This document shows positions 1 through 8,917 of a stretch of 64,000 bases of DNA, in pieces. Where the stretch lies: positions 682,001-746,000 of the forward strand of contig NZ_FNKU01000001.1 of assembly GCF_900100365.1 (NCBI RefSeq). The letters run 5' to 3'. Numbering within the stretch: position 1 is the first letter of the stretch; every line of letters begins with the position of its first letter. Both the position numbers and the translations under genes were made by a program. The stretch comes from Pseudomonas cannabina. GTDB taxonomy: Bacteria > Pseudomonadota > Gammaproteobacteria > Pseudomonadales > Pseudomonadaceae. Below the pieces are notes generated by a model. The model did not search any database, had not been told where the DNA came from, and saw only the letters and a program-made list of their open reading frames with translations.

Positions 1-708
1 ATGAGTATCGACCTGGGTCGCGAGTCTGCACCGGATGCCACCACCTTGCTGCGTTTTCGCCGCTTGCTGGAAGTCCATCAGCTAACCCGGCTGCTGTTTG
101 AAACGATTAACCAGCATCTGGCCAGCCGGGGGCTGCTGCTCAAGGAAGGCACTATCGTCGACGCTACTCTGATCGCCGCGCCGCCCTCGGTCAAGAACCG
201 AGAAGGCAAGCGTGATCCTGAGATGCATCAGGCCAGGAAAGGCAATCAATGGCACTTTGGGATGAAGGCCCACATTGGTGTAGACGCCACGTCGGGGCTG
301 GTGCACAGCGTAGTAGGGACGGCCGCTAACGTGGCGGATGTCACCCAGGTTGGCCAGTTGCTTCACGGTGACGAAACCTATGTTTCGGGTGACGCTGGAT
401 ACACCGGTGCGGCCAAGCGACCGGAGCATGCTGAACGGGACGTTATCTGGTCGATTGCAGAACGGCCAAGCAGTTACAAGCAGCACGGCGAAGGCAGCGT
501 GCTGTATCGGGTCAAGCGCAAAATTGAATATGCCAAGGCGCAACTGCGTGCCAAGGTCGAGCACCCCTTCCAGGTAATCAAGGTGCGCTTCAATCATCGC
601 AAGGTTCGCTACCGTGGGCTGGAAAAGAATACAGCGCAGTTGTTCAGTTTGTTTGGGTTGGCCAATCTGATGCTGGCCAAGCGGTATTTACAACAGACGG
701 CAGGATAA
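1..708 (+). CDS. IS5-family transposase, C-terminal part
   Basis: DDE transposase that would cut and rejoin the IS ends. The frame is open at base 1, so the ATG there is probably internal; members of this group are usually a little over 300 residues and only 235 are seen. Visible catalytic context: first Asp in EGTIVDATLIA, second Asp in VSGDAGYTG, and the Glu region in AKVEHPFQVIK near the C terminus, the YREK-like part of IS5 transposases. The C-terminal end looks complete and is followed by a hairpin terminator. Family assignment is firm; the exact IS name cannot be given from this fragment. Confidence 0.9.
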   Translation: MSIDLGRESAPDATTLLRFRRLLEVHQLTRLLFETINQHLASRGLLLKEGTIVDATLIAAPPSVKNREGKRDPEMHQARKGNQWHFGMKAHIGVDATSGLVHSVVGTAANVADVTQVGQLLHGDETYVSGDAGYTGAAKRPEHAERDVIWSIAERPSSYKQHGEGSVLYRVKRKIEYAKAQLRAKVEHPFQVIKVRFNHRKVRYRGLEKNTAQLFSLFGLANLMLAKRYLQQTAG

Positions 709-717
709 ATCCGTCTG

Positions 718-740
718 AAAGGCGGGACTGGCCCGCCTTT
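718..740 (+). terminator. Hairpin after the IS5 transposase
   Basis: AAAGGCGGG and CCCGCCTTT form a 9-bp stem with a 5-base loop, 10 bases after the transposase stop. There is no long T tract on the plus strand, so it may act as an RNA 3' end or block read-through only partly. Confidence 0.6.
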
Positions 741-972
741 CAGCAAAATGAGGGCAGAAATCTGCTCGAGAAACGTAAAATAAGGCCGGCAGGTTGAAAA
801 AAACCGGCTTGGAAATGGGGACGGTGCGAACGGGTTAATTGTTCAGCGTCTCCCTAAGCACCTCCAGCTTCATCAGATCGTCGATATGAACCACGCATTG
901 CATTGAGCATCAAGAATCTGAATTTTTGAAAGCATTTACTAGGCCTATCTGTTTGAATTTGGATCCATTCTA

Positions 973-1076
973 TTGTACTGCTTTCGAAAAAACTTGCCCA
1001 TACATCTACGATGTTGCCTATTAATGAATATTGTTTTTACTCAAAAAAACGACAGATTTTTTCGAAAACAGCACAC
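973..1076. mobile_element. 104-bp MITE with IS630-type ends, copy 1
   Basis: Bounded by TA on both sides (971-972 and 1077-1078), the usual IS630 target duplication. The ends are TTGTACTGCTTTCGAAAAAA and, at the right, TTTTTTCGAAAACAGCACAC, near-inverse of each other and similar to the ends of the complete IS630 element at 7728-8898. It has no coding capacity. It lies just downstream of the helicase pseudogene. The rest of 854-1146 shows no gene. Confidence 0.65.
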
Positions 1077-1124
1077 TATAAACCGTCGGTAGTTTCTACA
1101 ATGGCCAGCAGACCCCATAAACAA

Positions 1125-1142
1125 GGCCACCCGAAGGTGGCC
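1125..1142 (-). terminator. Terminator of the helicase gene
   Basis: GGCCACC-CGAA-GGTGGCC is a 7-bp GC-rich stem starting a few bases after the helicase stop. Read on the minus strand it has a TTCG loop and a modest T-rich tail (TTGTTT). Confidence 0.55.
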
Positions 1143-1146
1143 ATGG

Positions 1147-3508
1147 TCAAGCGTTGATGAGTTGTCTGGCGAGCGCCATTTCTACAGAATCGCCGTCCTG
1201 GTTTAACGAGTCCAGTCCAGACTCTGGAACATCCCCTGACGTGCTCTGTGATACGGCGATCTTCTTGGCCATCAGCTGCAGGCAGGTGATCTGAGAGCTG
1301 CCGATGTAGCCGAAAAAGATCACCCGGACGTCTTGCTTCTGTCCGATCCTCCATGAGCGCCTTGCCGCCTGTTGCACCGTGTAGACTTTCCAACCCGTCT
1401 GCATGAACGCAATGGTCGGAAAGTCGAGCAGATCCAGACCTGTTTTTACGAGCTCCGGGTTGGTGATCAGTACGTCGACGCCTCGATCAACCTGGTCAAG
1501 GATCCAGTCCTCGCGCCTGGCGGTGTCCACCGAAGCACGCAGCACTGCCACCTTCAGTCCCGATTGTTCAAGCACTCGCTTCATGCGACTTGTAGTGTCT
1601 CTGGTTCCCGTGTAAACCGAGTAGGCCAGAACCCTGCGGTTCAGGGCTTTTTCAGCAAGACATAGGTCCAGAAGTGCCTGTTCCTTAGGGAGACGCTGAT
1701 TTATTCTAAAACCCAGCTGTTGCCCCCAGATAAATCAAGGCCTCCAGAGCGTTGCAGGGACGAAAAATCGAATAAATCAGCGCCTCCTTAGGCATGAGCT
1801 CATCGTCACCGAAGATCAATGGCGCGAAAGCCAGTGTGTCTCTGGATCGAGGATGCTTCACCACCTCAGGTCGAAAGCAGCAGTCCGGCCATGCCAACAG
1901 CACGTTCAACACCACCCCTAACAGCGTGGTGTCTCTGCGGGCCAGTGCCTGACGAAGCTCGATGGTCAATGTCTGGGCAAGTTTAAGGTGAGCCGCCTCC
2001 TGGTCTGGAGACATCGGCACGTCAATGAACTCCTCCCGGTAACCAGGTAGTAAATTGCCGCCGATATCCTTGAGTTTCAGGAACACAGTGAAGGGTAAAA
2101 CGAAGCGGTGAATACCTTTCGGGCCGAAACCCGGAGCTTTGACCGTCCGCACCGAGAGTTTCTTACCATTGGCAGTCTTGTGAGAGCTGCCATCACGCTC
2201 GGTGTAGATGTCCTTCAATACCCCGTGATCCCGCATAAAAGACATCGCCGCCGGCGCCATGCTTCCTCGCGAGTTGGGCTGATAGCCGTCCTCGATCATA
2301 CGTCTGGTGAGGATCCGGAACAGGAGGTAGAACAGATCGTCTGCATAGCCGCCCATGAGAGTGCCGGTCAGCAGCACAGTCTTTCGTGCTTTGGCTGCGA
2401 GCACGCCCATAGCCTGACCTTGTGCCGATCCACTGTTTTTGTACTCGTGCCCCTCGTCCACGACCAGTAGGTCGAAGCACCCATCAGGTAGGTAGCGCTT
2501 GATGAACTCGGTGGGCTGGTAACCCCCCTCGCCGAACCCGAACTCGATGTTGGCCATCGCACGCTCCATGCGCTTGGCCTGGCGGTCGCTGAAGATGAAA
2601 TTGCCTTTGGCGTCCATCAGGTTGATGAACTCAGAGACATTGTCCAGAAGCATCGAGGCGAGAAAGTCTTCGCCGAAGTCAGACAAAAGCCGTTCTGCAC
2701 GAACAGGTCCGATTGTAGGGATGCGACACATCGACTTGAGGACCGTGTTGCGGCGGCTGCCGCCATCCGATTTGCCCGGACGCATCAGCGTCCATAAAGC
2801 GGCATTACAGTGATCGCAGCGTCGACGTCGCTCTTCACGCTGAAATTCCTCAGCGGTGATCAGATTGCCTTCCTGGTCCTGGAGCAGACGTCCACAATCT
2901 GGACACGCTGCCAGGCTCCTTCCACCGCCGGCACGCCGTTGCCAAAAGGCCAGACGCCAGTGGAACCCCATCCGCATCCGCACGCGGCCGAGAATAAAGA
3001 ACTCCTGACGTCCGTCGTAGGTATCACCCAGTTGATCGCGCAGCTTCAGCAGCTTGACCAGGGTATCCGGTCCGTTGAGCACCCAGACGCGAGCGTCAGG
3101 GATGGTTTCGAGGATCTCTCGCCGCCACTTGTAGACTAGGTGCGGAGGCGCGATGACCATCGTCCTGCGATAACCAGCTCCATGCATGACTGCAGCGAGC
3201 GCGATGGCCATCATCGTTTTGCCTGTCCCCATCTCGGCATTGATGATGCCAGCCTGCTCATTCTGATCGAGCAAAAGCGCGGCAATGGCCTGGACCACTT
3301 GGGCCTGCGCTGGGAAGGGCTGTCGTTTGAGGCCCTCCAGCACCCACTGGCGAGCCGGATTGTCGATGCCGGCATAGACCGGTGGATTGGAGCGGTTGAG
3401 TGACTCCAGAAGTTCGTCACCAAACTCCTCGATAAACTCAGTGAGCCCAATATTCAAAGCATCGGCTTTCAGGTGGCTCGAGGCCCTTGGCAATGTAATG
3501 TCGTTCAT
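1147..3508 (-). pseudogene. SNF2-type DEAD/DEAH helicase split by a MITE
   Basis: An SNF2-family ATPase typical of PFGI-type ICEs, next to a DNA methyltransferase gene. Seen: Walker A region NAEMGTGKT, the DEGH box in LLVVDEGHEYKN, GTLMGG, a Cys-rich zinc-binding insert (CPDCGRLL then CDHC), and in the distal part the helicase C-terminal motifs (ARRSWRIGQKQDVRV). A 99-bp MITE at 1689-1787 with TTAG duplication interrupts it, so the upstream reading frame ends inside the MITE at 1706. Removing the MITE and one TTAG joins ...LMPKEQALLD... in frame through to the stop at 1147, so no other lesion is needed to explain the break. The start at 3508 is chosen because GGAG precedes it at good spacing. 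The truncated product lacks the second RecA-like domain and is probably inactive. Confidence 0.85.
1689..1787. mobile_element. 99-bp MITE, IS5-type ends, copy 1 (inside helicase gene)
   Basis: Starts GGAGACGCTGATTTATTC and ends with its near-inverse GAATAAATCAGCGCCTCC. It is flanked by TTAG direct repeats at 1685-1688 and 1788-1791, so the insertion site is exact. The body is almost identical to the copies at 14431 and 16214. No coding capacity; the first 11 bases equal the end of the IS5-family element at 1-853. Confidence 0.9.
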
Positions 3509-3573
3509 GGTGTTTCTCCGCATGAGAATGAAACAGGGCACGCACGACACCACGGAGGGTATTGGGCATACCC
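3509..3573 (-). promoter_or_regulatory. Structured leader of the helicase gene
   Basis: On the minus strand a hairpin GGGTAT/ATACCC (3557-3573) precedes the gene, and TGGTGT next to the start codon can pair with ACACCA at 3547-3552. It follows the pattern of the leaders at 5.7-11.3 kb but the start-region pairing is weaker, so I place it in the set with caution. Confidence 0.4.
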
Positions 3574-3611
3574 TGCGGGTTGGTTGAGAGAATGTTTTGT
3601 TTAATGCGCTG

Positions 3612-5071
3612 TCAGTAGTCAGACGGCAACATGATGGTGGTCACGGAGCGATCGACCTCGGTGATGATCCAAAGTCTGGTTTCATCTCCAGCGTCAATGT
3701 CATACCCGGAAAACAATCGACCTTCAGCACTCAGTGCTTGCTGGTTGCTGTCCCAGTCGTCGTTCGAAATCTCGCCCCAATCGCCCGTCGCGTGACGCCG
3801 CAGGTACTGCATCACGTCGAGAGAGTTGTTTTCGAGCAGACTTTGAACGCTATGCGTGAGCACCACACGGCCCAGTTCAAATAAAGCGTCCTGACTACGT
3901 GCATCAGTGTTTGAGGTGGTTTCGTGTGCTGCTGGTGTTGTCGCATCTGAGCTGATGGTCAGTGCGCACCCGAGGTAGGATGAGCCTGGCGTCATATCCC
4001 ATGCCCGAATCCGGGGCACAAAACGATCAGTCAGTATCCGTGTCTCGAAAACGTTGCCGTCCTCGTCCTCGGTGAATTCGGTCTTGGGAACCTTATCCTT
4101 GTAAGTGTCGCCCTTGAGCACCAGGACACGCCCGGACCGAGAGGTCACTACACCGGTTATGGCTCCAGCAGCGAGTGCAAGTGCCAAGTGCCACCTTGAA
4201 AGTGCCTTCACAGGGGCCCGCGGTTGAGCGCCAGTCTGGCCAAAGTGCAGCGTGAAATCAGGCCATAGGCCTCTCAGACGAAGAACCTCTTCACTGAATT
4301 GCTCTGGTTCAAGCGTGATTCGGTAGAATTGTTCCAGATCATTGGCGATCGGCAGGACAGCGTATTGCTCCCATGGCCAAGTGGCCGGTAGCAGATCAGC
4401 AGCTTGCTCCCCGGATCCGATTGCCCGCAAATGCTCACGCATCGCCGCCACTTCCCGGGGTCTTGCCAGATCCTGACGCCGTACCCTGATTCCGAATATA
4501 ACGACCTGTTTGAACGTCCGGTCTACCGCAGCGCATATCCGCAGCCCGGTAAAGTGATTGGTGAGCCAGCCACACAGCTCGTCGTCCAGCACGTAGTGAG
4601 GAACGATGAATACCATCACCCCTCCGTACTGAAGCAACGGCAGTGACCGTTGGTAAAATGCCTTCTCCAGCCTTTTGCGGCCGCTACCCTGGTACTGTGA
4701 AGCGCCAGAGTGATCAGCGACCAGATCCCCGTAGGGAGGGTTGAGCCAGAGCAGTCCGAAGGACTGTCGAGAGATCATGGTGTCCATCAAGTCACCCTGC
4801 AGCACTCGGTCCAGCAACGTTTTCGAGTGATCAGCGCGCTCTTTGTCGTACTCAACCGCATACGCCTCGGTTCGGTCGCGCTCCAGACGGTGTGCGACTT
4901 CAGCCAAAGCCACGCCTTCTCCCGAGCACGGATCAAGAATCCGCATCCGTCCCGAGGTCGCCGGCAACAATGCCTGCAGAGTGCGTTCCAGCGTCAGTTC
5001 GTCAGTTCGTCAGTCGGGTAGTAGCCATTGCGTGCAAAATTACGGGCAAGCCGTGAAAACATCAAAGCCAT
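3612..5071 (-). pseudogene. DUF6094-type DNA methyltransferase, frameshifted by an 8-bp tandem repeat
   Basis: SAM-dependent adenine-type methyltransferase of the DUF6094 family found in PFGI-type ICEs. The SAM motif LDPCSGEGVAL and the catalytic NPPYG (LLWLNPPYGDL) are visible. The family N terminus is present as MALMFSRLARNFARNGYYPT from an ATG at 5071 behind a GGAG site. After about 22 codons the frame is lost within three partial copies of GTCAGTTC (4993-5013). Deleting one 8-base unit restores YYPTDELTLERTLQALL and joins the rest of the gene in frame to the stop at 3612. Internal initiation at 4970 would give 452 residues with the catalytic motifs but without the N terminus. Repeat-based frameshift suggests either decay or reversible slippage. 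Confidence 0.8.
4993..5013. repeat. 8-bp tandem repeat in the methyltransferase gene
   Basis: GTCAGTTC GTCAGTTC GTCAG, about 2.6 units. Removing one unit restores the reading frame; this is the kind of short repeat that changes length by polymerase slippage. Confidence 0.85.
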
Positions 5072-5101
5072 GATCGGCTCCTTGGTAGGTTCGGCGCAGC
5101 G

Positions 5102-5701
5102 CTACGCTGTCACTTCAGTGGTCAGTTTTCCTTCGCGAATGAGTTCGCCCAGGGCTATTTCGAGTACGTCCAGCTGCAGTGACAAACGCCAGGCAGTCAC
5201 CGAGCCAATAGCCCCTGGTAGCGGATGCAGCATGTTGTGCGCAGTAAGGACTTCCATCACCGGCTCACGCCAATGTGGAAGGAAGGGAAGCGGACAAGTG
5301 TCTATGATCAGCGGCCACAACCTGTCGAACGGGTCTTGGGCTTGATTGATGAGCGCGTACGCACAGTGGTTTGCTCGATCCGGCTGCGAGCAACGCTGAT
5401 CGAACAGCCATAAGTGCAACAGGCTGCCGAAGAGCGTTCCGCGAAGCTGGCGAGTGGTGCGTTTTTCCAACTGATCCGTCTCAGGGAACACGGGGATGCG
5501 TTGGTCATTCATGACGATGTGAAACTGGTCCAGGCCATTCTCAGCAGAGCCGAGTGTTAGCCTGGCCAGAAACTCCTGCATGGCCGTGTCGCGGCCCCAG
5601 GCTGAGAGGAATATCAGGTTTCGCTGCTCGTCACAGACGCACGCGTCGACGTACAGATCCGGGCATTCTTCTATGTGAAAGAGTTGAGTGCGGCTCGGCA
5701 T
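5102..5701 (-). CDS. ICE protein of unknown function (199 aa)
   Basis: I do not recognise a family with certainty. The start at 5701 has GGAGG seven bases upstream. The product begins MPSRTQLFHIEECPD, is rich in Leu and aromatic residues, has three scattered Cys, and shows no signal peptide or membrane segment. It lies just upstream of the methyltransferase gene, is probably co-transcribed with it and the helicase, and carries the structured leader described at 5702-5753. A role linked to DNA processing is only a guess from context. Confidence 0.7.
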   Translation of the reverse strand: MPSRTQLFHIEECPDLYVDACVCDEQRNLIFLSAWGRDTAMQEFLARLTLGSAENGLDQFHIVMNDQRIPVFPETDQLEKRTTRQLRGTLFGSLLHLWLFDQRCSQPDRANHCAYALINQAQDPFDRLWPLIIDTCPLPFLPHWREPVMEVLTAHNMLHPLPGAIGSVTAWRLSLQLDVLEIALGELIREGKLTTEVTA

Positions 5702-5753
5702 TAGGACCTCCAAAACAGGAGGGGAACCGCCCTGAGGGGCGGTGAGGCCCCTC
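5702..5753 (-). promoter_or_regulatory. Two-hairpin leader sequestering the RBS of the 199-aa gene
   Basis: First stem GAGGGGC/GCCCCTC at 5734-5753. The second pairs CCTCC (5707-5711 on the plus strand) with GGAGG (5718-5722); on the transcript this is the Shine-Dalgarno GGAGG against CCTCC. One of a family of eight such leaders. Confidence 0.6.
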
Positions 5754-5767
5754 GGGATTCAATGTGT

Positions 5768-6292
5768 TTAGCGGATAAATACGGGTTTATCGATTGCCGC
5801 CCGTGTTTGTTTTTCTGTCTCATACTGCCAGCGACCATCAACGAACGCATCGCGGTCGAAGTCGTAAACTTCAAACACGACGTTTTTGTCGCATGGGTTT
5901 AGATGGGTGCAATACAGCTCACCCTCTGAATTCAAACCGGCGGCCCAGTGATCCCCCAGCTTGAGTCGGTAACCCGGTCGACTCTTCAGCAGCATCGTGT
6001 ATATCTCTAAGATCTGATCGAAACTCAAAGGCTCAGCAGCCACGAGTTTTTTCTCAAGCGGATCGAAGGTTACGGTGTTTGTTTGATACAACGGGCTTTG
6101 CCCAGCAATGAATATCTCGCATCGGAAGCGCGGTCGCATTGCTATGGCCGCGTCTGCCTGTTCTATGGTCAGGTCGAGTTCGTCGACCAGAAAGTTCCAG
6201 ATTTCTGCGTCAGGTGCTTCTTCGTTGTTGGTGAGTTGATCCTCAATGATGTCCAGGATCGCTTTCTTGATATTCATGAAAAGTGGATGCAT
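5768..6292 (-). CDS. ICE protein of unknown function (174 aa)
   Basis: Acidic soluble protein with no motif I recognise. The N-terminal 60 residues look helical (KKAILDIIEDQLTNN, then IWNFLVDELDLTIEQADAAI); the C-terminal half has an aromatic-rich segment (LKLGDHWAAGLNSEG, VVFEVYDFDRDAF). No membrane segment. The start at 6292 has GGAGCATCAC upstream; that site is tied up in a leader hairpin. It is the next gene upstream of the 199-aa gene in a same-strand series. Confidence 0.7.
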   Translation of the reverse strand: MHPLFMNIKKAILDIIEDQLTNNEEAPDAEIWNFLVDELDLTIEQADAAIAMRPRFRCEIFIAGQSPLYQTNTVTFDPLEKKLVAAEPLSFDQILEIYTMLLKSRPGYRLKLGDHWAAGLNSEGELYCTHLNPCDKNVVFEVYDFDRDAFVDGRWQYETEKQTRAAIDKPVFIR

Positions 6293-6341
6293 GTGATGCT
6301 CCTTCAGTCAGTAATGAGGAGCACCCATGAGGGAGCCCTCA
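6293..6341 (-). promoter_or_regulatory. Two-hairpin leader sequestering the RBS of the 174-aa gene
   Basis: Stem TGAGGG/CCCTCA at 6328-6341, then a 7-bp stem TGCTCCT (6297-6303) with AGGAGCA (6317-6323). On the transcript the 3' strand of this second stem contains the Shine-Dalgarno AGGAG of the downstream gene. Confidence 0.65.
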
Positions 6342-6380
6342 GGGGATGTGAAAGTAGATAACGTTCAGTTTTGAACAAGG

Positions 6381-6992
6381 TCAATGAGTGCTGAGATTCC
6401 AAATCTGCAGCTTGAAGTCAAGCTCATACCCGAGCTCGCCAAGGCGAACACATTGTTGCCGCAGACGCTGACGGTCTACCGTTGTATCGAGCTTGACTGA
6501 ACTTCCAAGAGGCCAGATGGTGCCAAACAGCTCTGCATCAGCCTCAAGTGCGGTGACCTGTTTCTCAGGCTCGGATCTCGTCATCCCGAACGGTGCGTCA
6601 CTGTCAGCAGAAACTGATCTTCTGGGAGTTGTTTGAACAGCCGGACGAGGTTTGGTTGACGACGAGCCTCCCGAGGCTTCTTCGTCGAGTGGGTCCGTTT
6701 CGTTGTTGGACAGCCTCTCAGCCTCGTCTGCGCTCAGGTTAGCCACATCGTCCAAAGACATGCTGTCCAGCCTGGCGCGGACTTCGACCACTAATCTGCC
6801 GCCGTTTGTGTAGTAGGAGGGACGAATTTCAGTGATAACGAAATCACCTCGATATTTGCCCTCATGGTACTGGTCCAGCAGCGCATCCTTAATAACGAAC
6901 TCGCCGATGGATGTCGAAAGTCGCCCAACGTTGAAAGCGCCGTTGCGACCGCTGATGGTGCGTATGGCCAAATAGCCGGGCAGGTTGATCAT
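6381..6992 (-). CDS. DUF3275 family ICE protein
   Basis: Matches the DUF3275 family by its N-terminal signature (IRTISGRNGAFNVGRLSTSI, then GEFVIKDALLDQYHEGKY and GDFVITEIRPSYYTNGGR). The family is found on PFGI-type ICEs and has no assigned biochemical role. The N-terminal 75 residues look like a compact beta-rich domain; residues about 85-140 are a low-complexity Ser/Thr/Asp linker; a C-terminal segment of about 50 residues follows. The start at 6992 has GGAG upstream. It follows the 7088-7423 gene after a terminator. Confidence 0.85.
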   Translation of the reverse strand: MINLPGYLAIRTISGRNGAFNVGRLSTSIGEFVIKDALLDQYHEGKYRGDFVITEIRPSYYTNGGRLVVEVRARLDSMSLDDVANLSADEAERLSNNETDPLDEEASGGSSSTKPRPAVQTTPRRSVSADSDAPFGMTRSEPEKQVTALEADAELFGTIWPLGSSVKLDTTVDRQRLRQQCVRLGELGYELDFKLQIWNLSTH

Positions 6993-7040
6993 GACTACTC
7001 CGGATTATCGGGCAGGCCACTTATATGGGAGCCCGAAAAA

Positions 7041-7060
7041 AAGCCCGAAGATTCGGGCTT
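7041..7060 (-). terminator. Rho-independent terminator
   Basis: AAGCCCGAA-GA-TTCGGGCTT forms a 9-bp stem; on the minus strand it is followed by a run of T, 28 bases after the stop of the 111-aa gene. Strong factor-independent terminator between that gene and the DUF3275 gene. Confidence 0.85.
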
Positions 7061-7087
7061 GTTCGTGGTTTCAGGTTGACGACTGGG

Positions 7088-7423
7088 TCAGAAGAGGTTG
7101 AGAGGCTGTTCAGCTCTAAGCGAAATGCAAAGGTAGGAATTGCCGTTTATGGCATCCATCCGATGAAGTCTCAGTTCGAGCCAATGACGCCCCGAGCGGT
7201 CACCGTTGGGCAGAAAACGATAGATGCCGAAGTCGATCTGAACCTCATCTGGCTGCAGATGCAGCTCACGATAGGCTTCGAGTACGACTTCGCCAAGACG
7301 AGTGCCGACCTCCGCAATGTGTGATGGTTGTTCCAAATGAACCGATTCTTTCCAGGCGGAAGGAGTCAGCACAACAGGCAGTTTCAGCAAAGTGGATGGC
7401 AAGTGATTTATGGTGATGGACAT
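7088..7423 (-). CDS. Small ICE protein of unknown function (111 aa)
   Basis: Starts at 7423 (MSITINHLPSTLLKLPVVL) behind TGGAG, a better start than the upstream non-ATG codons. No recognised motif. The second half reads like a beta-sheet domain (EVQIDFGIYRFLPNG, HWLELRLHRMDA, SYLCISLRAEQP). It has its own terminator and a structured leader, so it is probably a single-gene transcription unit. Confidence 0.65.
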   Translation of the reverse strand: MSITINHLPSTLLKLPVVLTPSAWKESVHLEQPSHIAEVGTRLGEVVLEAYRELHLQPDEVQIDFGIYRFLPNGDRSGRHWLELRLHRMDAINGNSYLCISLRAEQPLNLF

Positions 7424-7481
7424 AGTAATTCTCCAGGTGCGGGCAACCACCTGGCCCGACCGGGAGGTGAATTACCCGGTC
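7424..7481 (-). promoter_or_regulatory. Two-hairpin leader sequestering the RBS of the 111-aa gene
   Basis: Stem GACCGGG/CCCGGTC at 7458-7481. A second perfect 7-bp stem CCAGGTG (7433-7439) with CACCTGG (7448-7454) holds the TGGAG Shine-Dalgarno on the transcript. Confidence 0.65.
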
Positions 7482-7557
7482 AGGTTGGTTTACGTTCTTG
7501 AGAACGGTTAGTTAGAATCTTTCTATAACGTGAAAGTCATCTGGCATACGTGTCGTA

Positions 7558-7713
7558 TCAGGACATCATTGCGGTAGCCATCAAGGAAAGGAAAGTGGCT
7601 ACCAATCCTCCAGCCCCTATCTGAGTCAATACTTGCGCGGACATTTGCTGTCCACATTCTAAAAAAAAGATGCTTAACACTGTAAGCACGAGCGTAGCGA
7701 TGGCGCTTTTCAT
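7558..7713 (-). CDS. Putative small membrane protein (51 aa)
   Basis: A 51-codon frame with two hydrophobic stretches: MKSAIATLVLTVLSIFFL and LTQIGAGGLVATFLSLMATA. AGGTG lies about 8 bases before the ATG. The right-hand border of the coding region is only 14 bases from the end of the IS630 element, so the insertion has probably separated the gene from its promoter. No family recognised; real expression is uncertain. Confidence 0.4.
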   Translation of the reverse strand: MKSAIATLVLTVLSIFFLECGQQMSAQVLTQIGAGGLVATFLSLMATAMMS

Positions 7714-7727
7714 GAAATCGACACCTA

Positions 7728-8898
7728 GTGTGATGTTTTCGAAATAAGTTACTTATTGCCTGCGGTTTCAAGTGCTTCACGCGCCCGTTGAATTTTGTTC
7801 AGAATCTCCTCTCCCTTTGCGTTCCAAACGTATCGGGTCGGCTGAGCATTACGTAACGCCATGAACGCTGTAATGGAGCTCTCCAGCTCGCGAACCGAGG
7901 CAAAACTGCCGTCGCGAAGATACACCGTGATGTCTCGAAAGAAGCGTTCAACCATGTTCATCCAAGAGCTGGAGGTCGGCGTGAAATGAATATGAAAACG
8001 CGGATGCTTCGCCAGCCAGGCCTTCACTGCGGCATGCTTGTGGGTCGCGTAGTTATCGACGATCAGATGAAGCTGGAGGTGTTTGGGCGTTTCTTTATTG
8101 ATCTTCTTGAGAAAGGCCAACCACTCTTGATGCCGGTGCTGACGCTCGATGCTGCTGATCAATTTTCCTTGGAGGTAATCCAGTGCGGCGAATAACGTGA
8201 CCGTGCCATGACGGGTGTAATCATGGGATTTAGTCTGGATATGACCGATGCCCAAAGGCAAACCCGGCTGTGTTCGCTCCAACGCCTGAACCTGGCTTTT
8301 CTCATCACAGCACAACACTAAAGCCTTATCCGGTGGGGCCAGATAAAGCCCGATCACATCCCAGAATTTCTCCTCAAACTGCGGATCGTTGGACAACTTG
8401 AATGTGCGCGTCAGGTGGGGCTTTAAATCATTGGCAGCCCACAGCTTATGGACGGTGGTCGAGGAAATACCCGCCGCCTTTGCCATGCTCCGACAGCTCC
8501 AGCGTGGTTCTCCGATGCGAGGACGGGTGACCTGTTCCAGGACACGGCGAACTGTCTCGGCAGGCAAAGATGACTTGCGTCCACGCCCAGGTTCGTCGAC
8601 CAGTCCGCCCAGTCGACGAGCCTGGAAACGCTGGCACCAGAGCGTGATCGTTGGGCAGGAAAAGCCCGTCAAACGTGCAATGTTGTCTCGGGTTTCACCT
8701 TCGGCAGCCAGCAGGATTATGCGTGCTCGACGACCCTCTCGCTGAGGTATGGTGGCAGAGCGAACGCGTCGTTTGAGTTCGATCGTTTCTTCAAGGCTAA
8801 GCGTGATGTCCAGAGCGCTCACGATAAGCTCTCCACGGCTGGGATGACATCTGAAGTGTAGCCGAAAATAACGAAAAGATATTTCGCGAACAGCACAC
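7728..8898 (-). mobile_element. Complete IS630-family insertion sequence (1171 bp)
   Basis: Flanked by TA at 7726-7727 and 8899-8900. The left end GTGTGATGTTTTCGAAATAA matches the inverted right end GTGTGCTGTTCGCGAAATAT. One transposase gene fills the interior. Both insertion junctions are visible, between the small membrane-protein gene and the DUF3577 terminator. It is the likely source of transposase for the three 104-bp MITEs with similar ends. Confidence 0.9.
7749..8822 (-). CDS. IS630-family transposase
   Basis: Transposase of 357 residues, full length for the family. The N-terminal helix-turn-helix domains (about residues 1-120, e.g. DNIARLTGFSCPTITLWCQR) bind the IS ends. The DDE domain shows VLCCDEKSQVQALER (first Asp), LHLIVDNYATHKH (second Asp) and TSSSWMNMVERFF (Glu). 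Nothing suggests inactivation. It inserts at TA dinucleotides. Confidence 0.95.
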   Translation of the reverse strand: MSALDITLSLEETIELKRRVRSATIPQREGRRARIILLAAEGETRDNIARLTGFSCPTITLWCQRFQARRLGGLVDEPGRGRKSSLPAETVRRVLEQVTRPRIGEPRWSCRSMAKAAGISSTTVHKLWAANDLKPHLTRTFKLSNDPQFEEKFWDVIGLYLAPPDKALVLCCDEKSQVQALERTQPGLPLGIGHIQTKSHDYTRHGTVTLFAALDYLQGKLISSIERQHRHQEWLAFLKKINKETPKHLQLHLIVDNYATHKHAAVKAWLAKHPRFHIHFTPTSSSWMNMVERFFRDITVYLRDGSFASVRELESSITAFMALRNAQPTRYVWNAKGEEILNKIQRAREALETAGNK

Positions 8899-8917
8899 TA
8901 GGTTGTGATGAAAAGAA

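Larger units (their letters stand above)
1..853 (+). mobile_element. IS5-family insertion sequence, right part only
   Basis: The element is cut by the window edge. Its right end is visible: after the transposase gene and a terminator, the sequence closes with TCAGCGTCTCC ending at 853, followed by CTAA (854-857), which fits the YTAR-type target duplication of IS5-group elements. The reverse complement of this end, GGAGACGCTGA, is also the terminal repeat of the four small MITEs at 1689, 14431, 14677 and 16214. This element or a relative is therefore the probable transposase donor for them. The left end and matching duplication lie outside the window. Confidence 0.85.

Noticed and set aside
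7523..7780. 85-codon frame crossing the IS630 left junction
   Set aside because: It spans the TA insertion boundary, so it is an accident of the insertion. The 51-codon frame at 7558-7713 is the better candidate.
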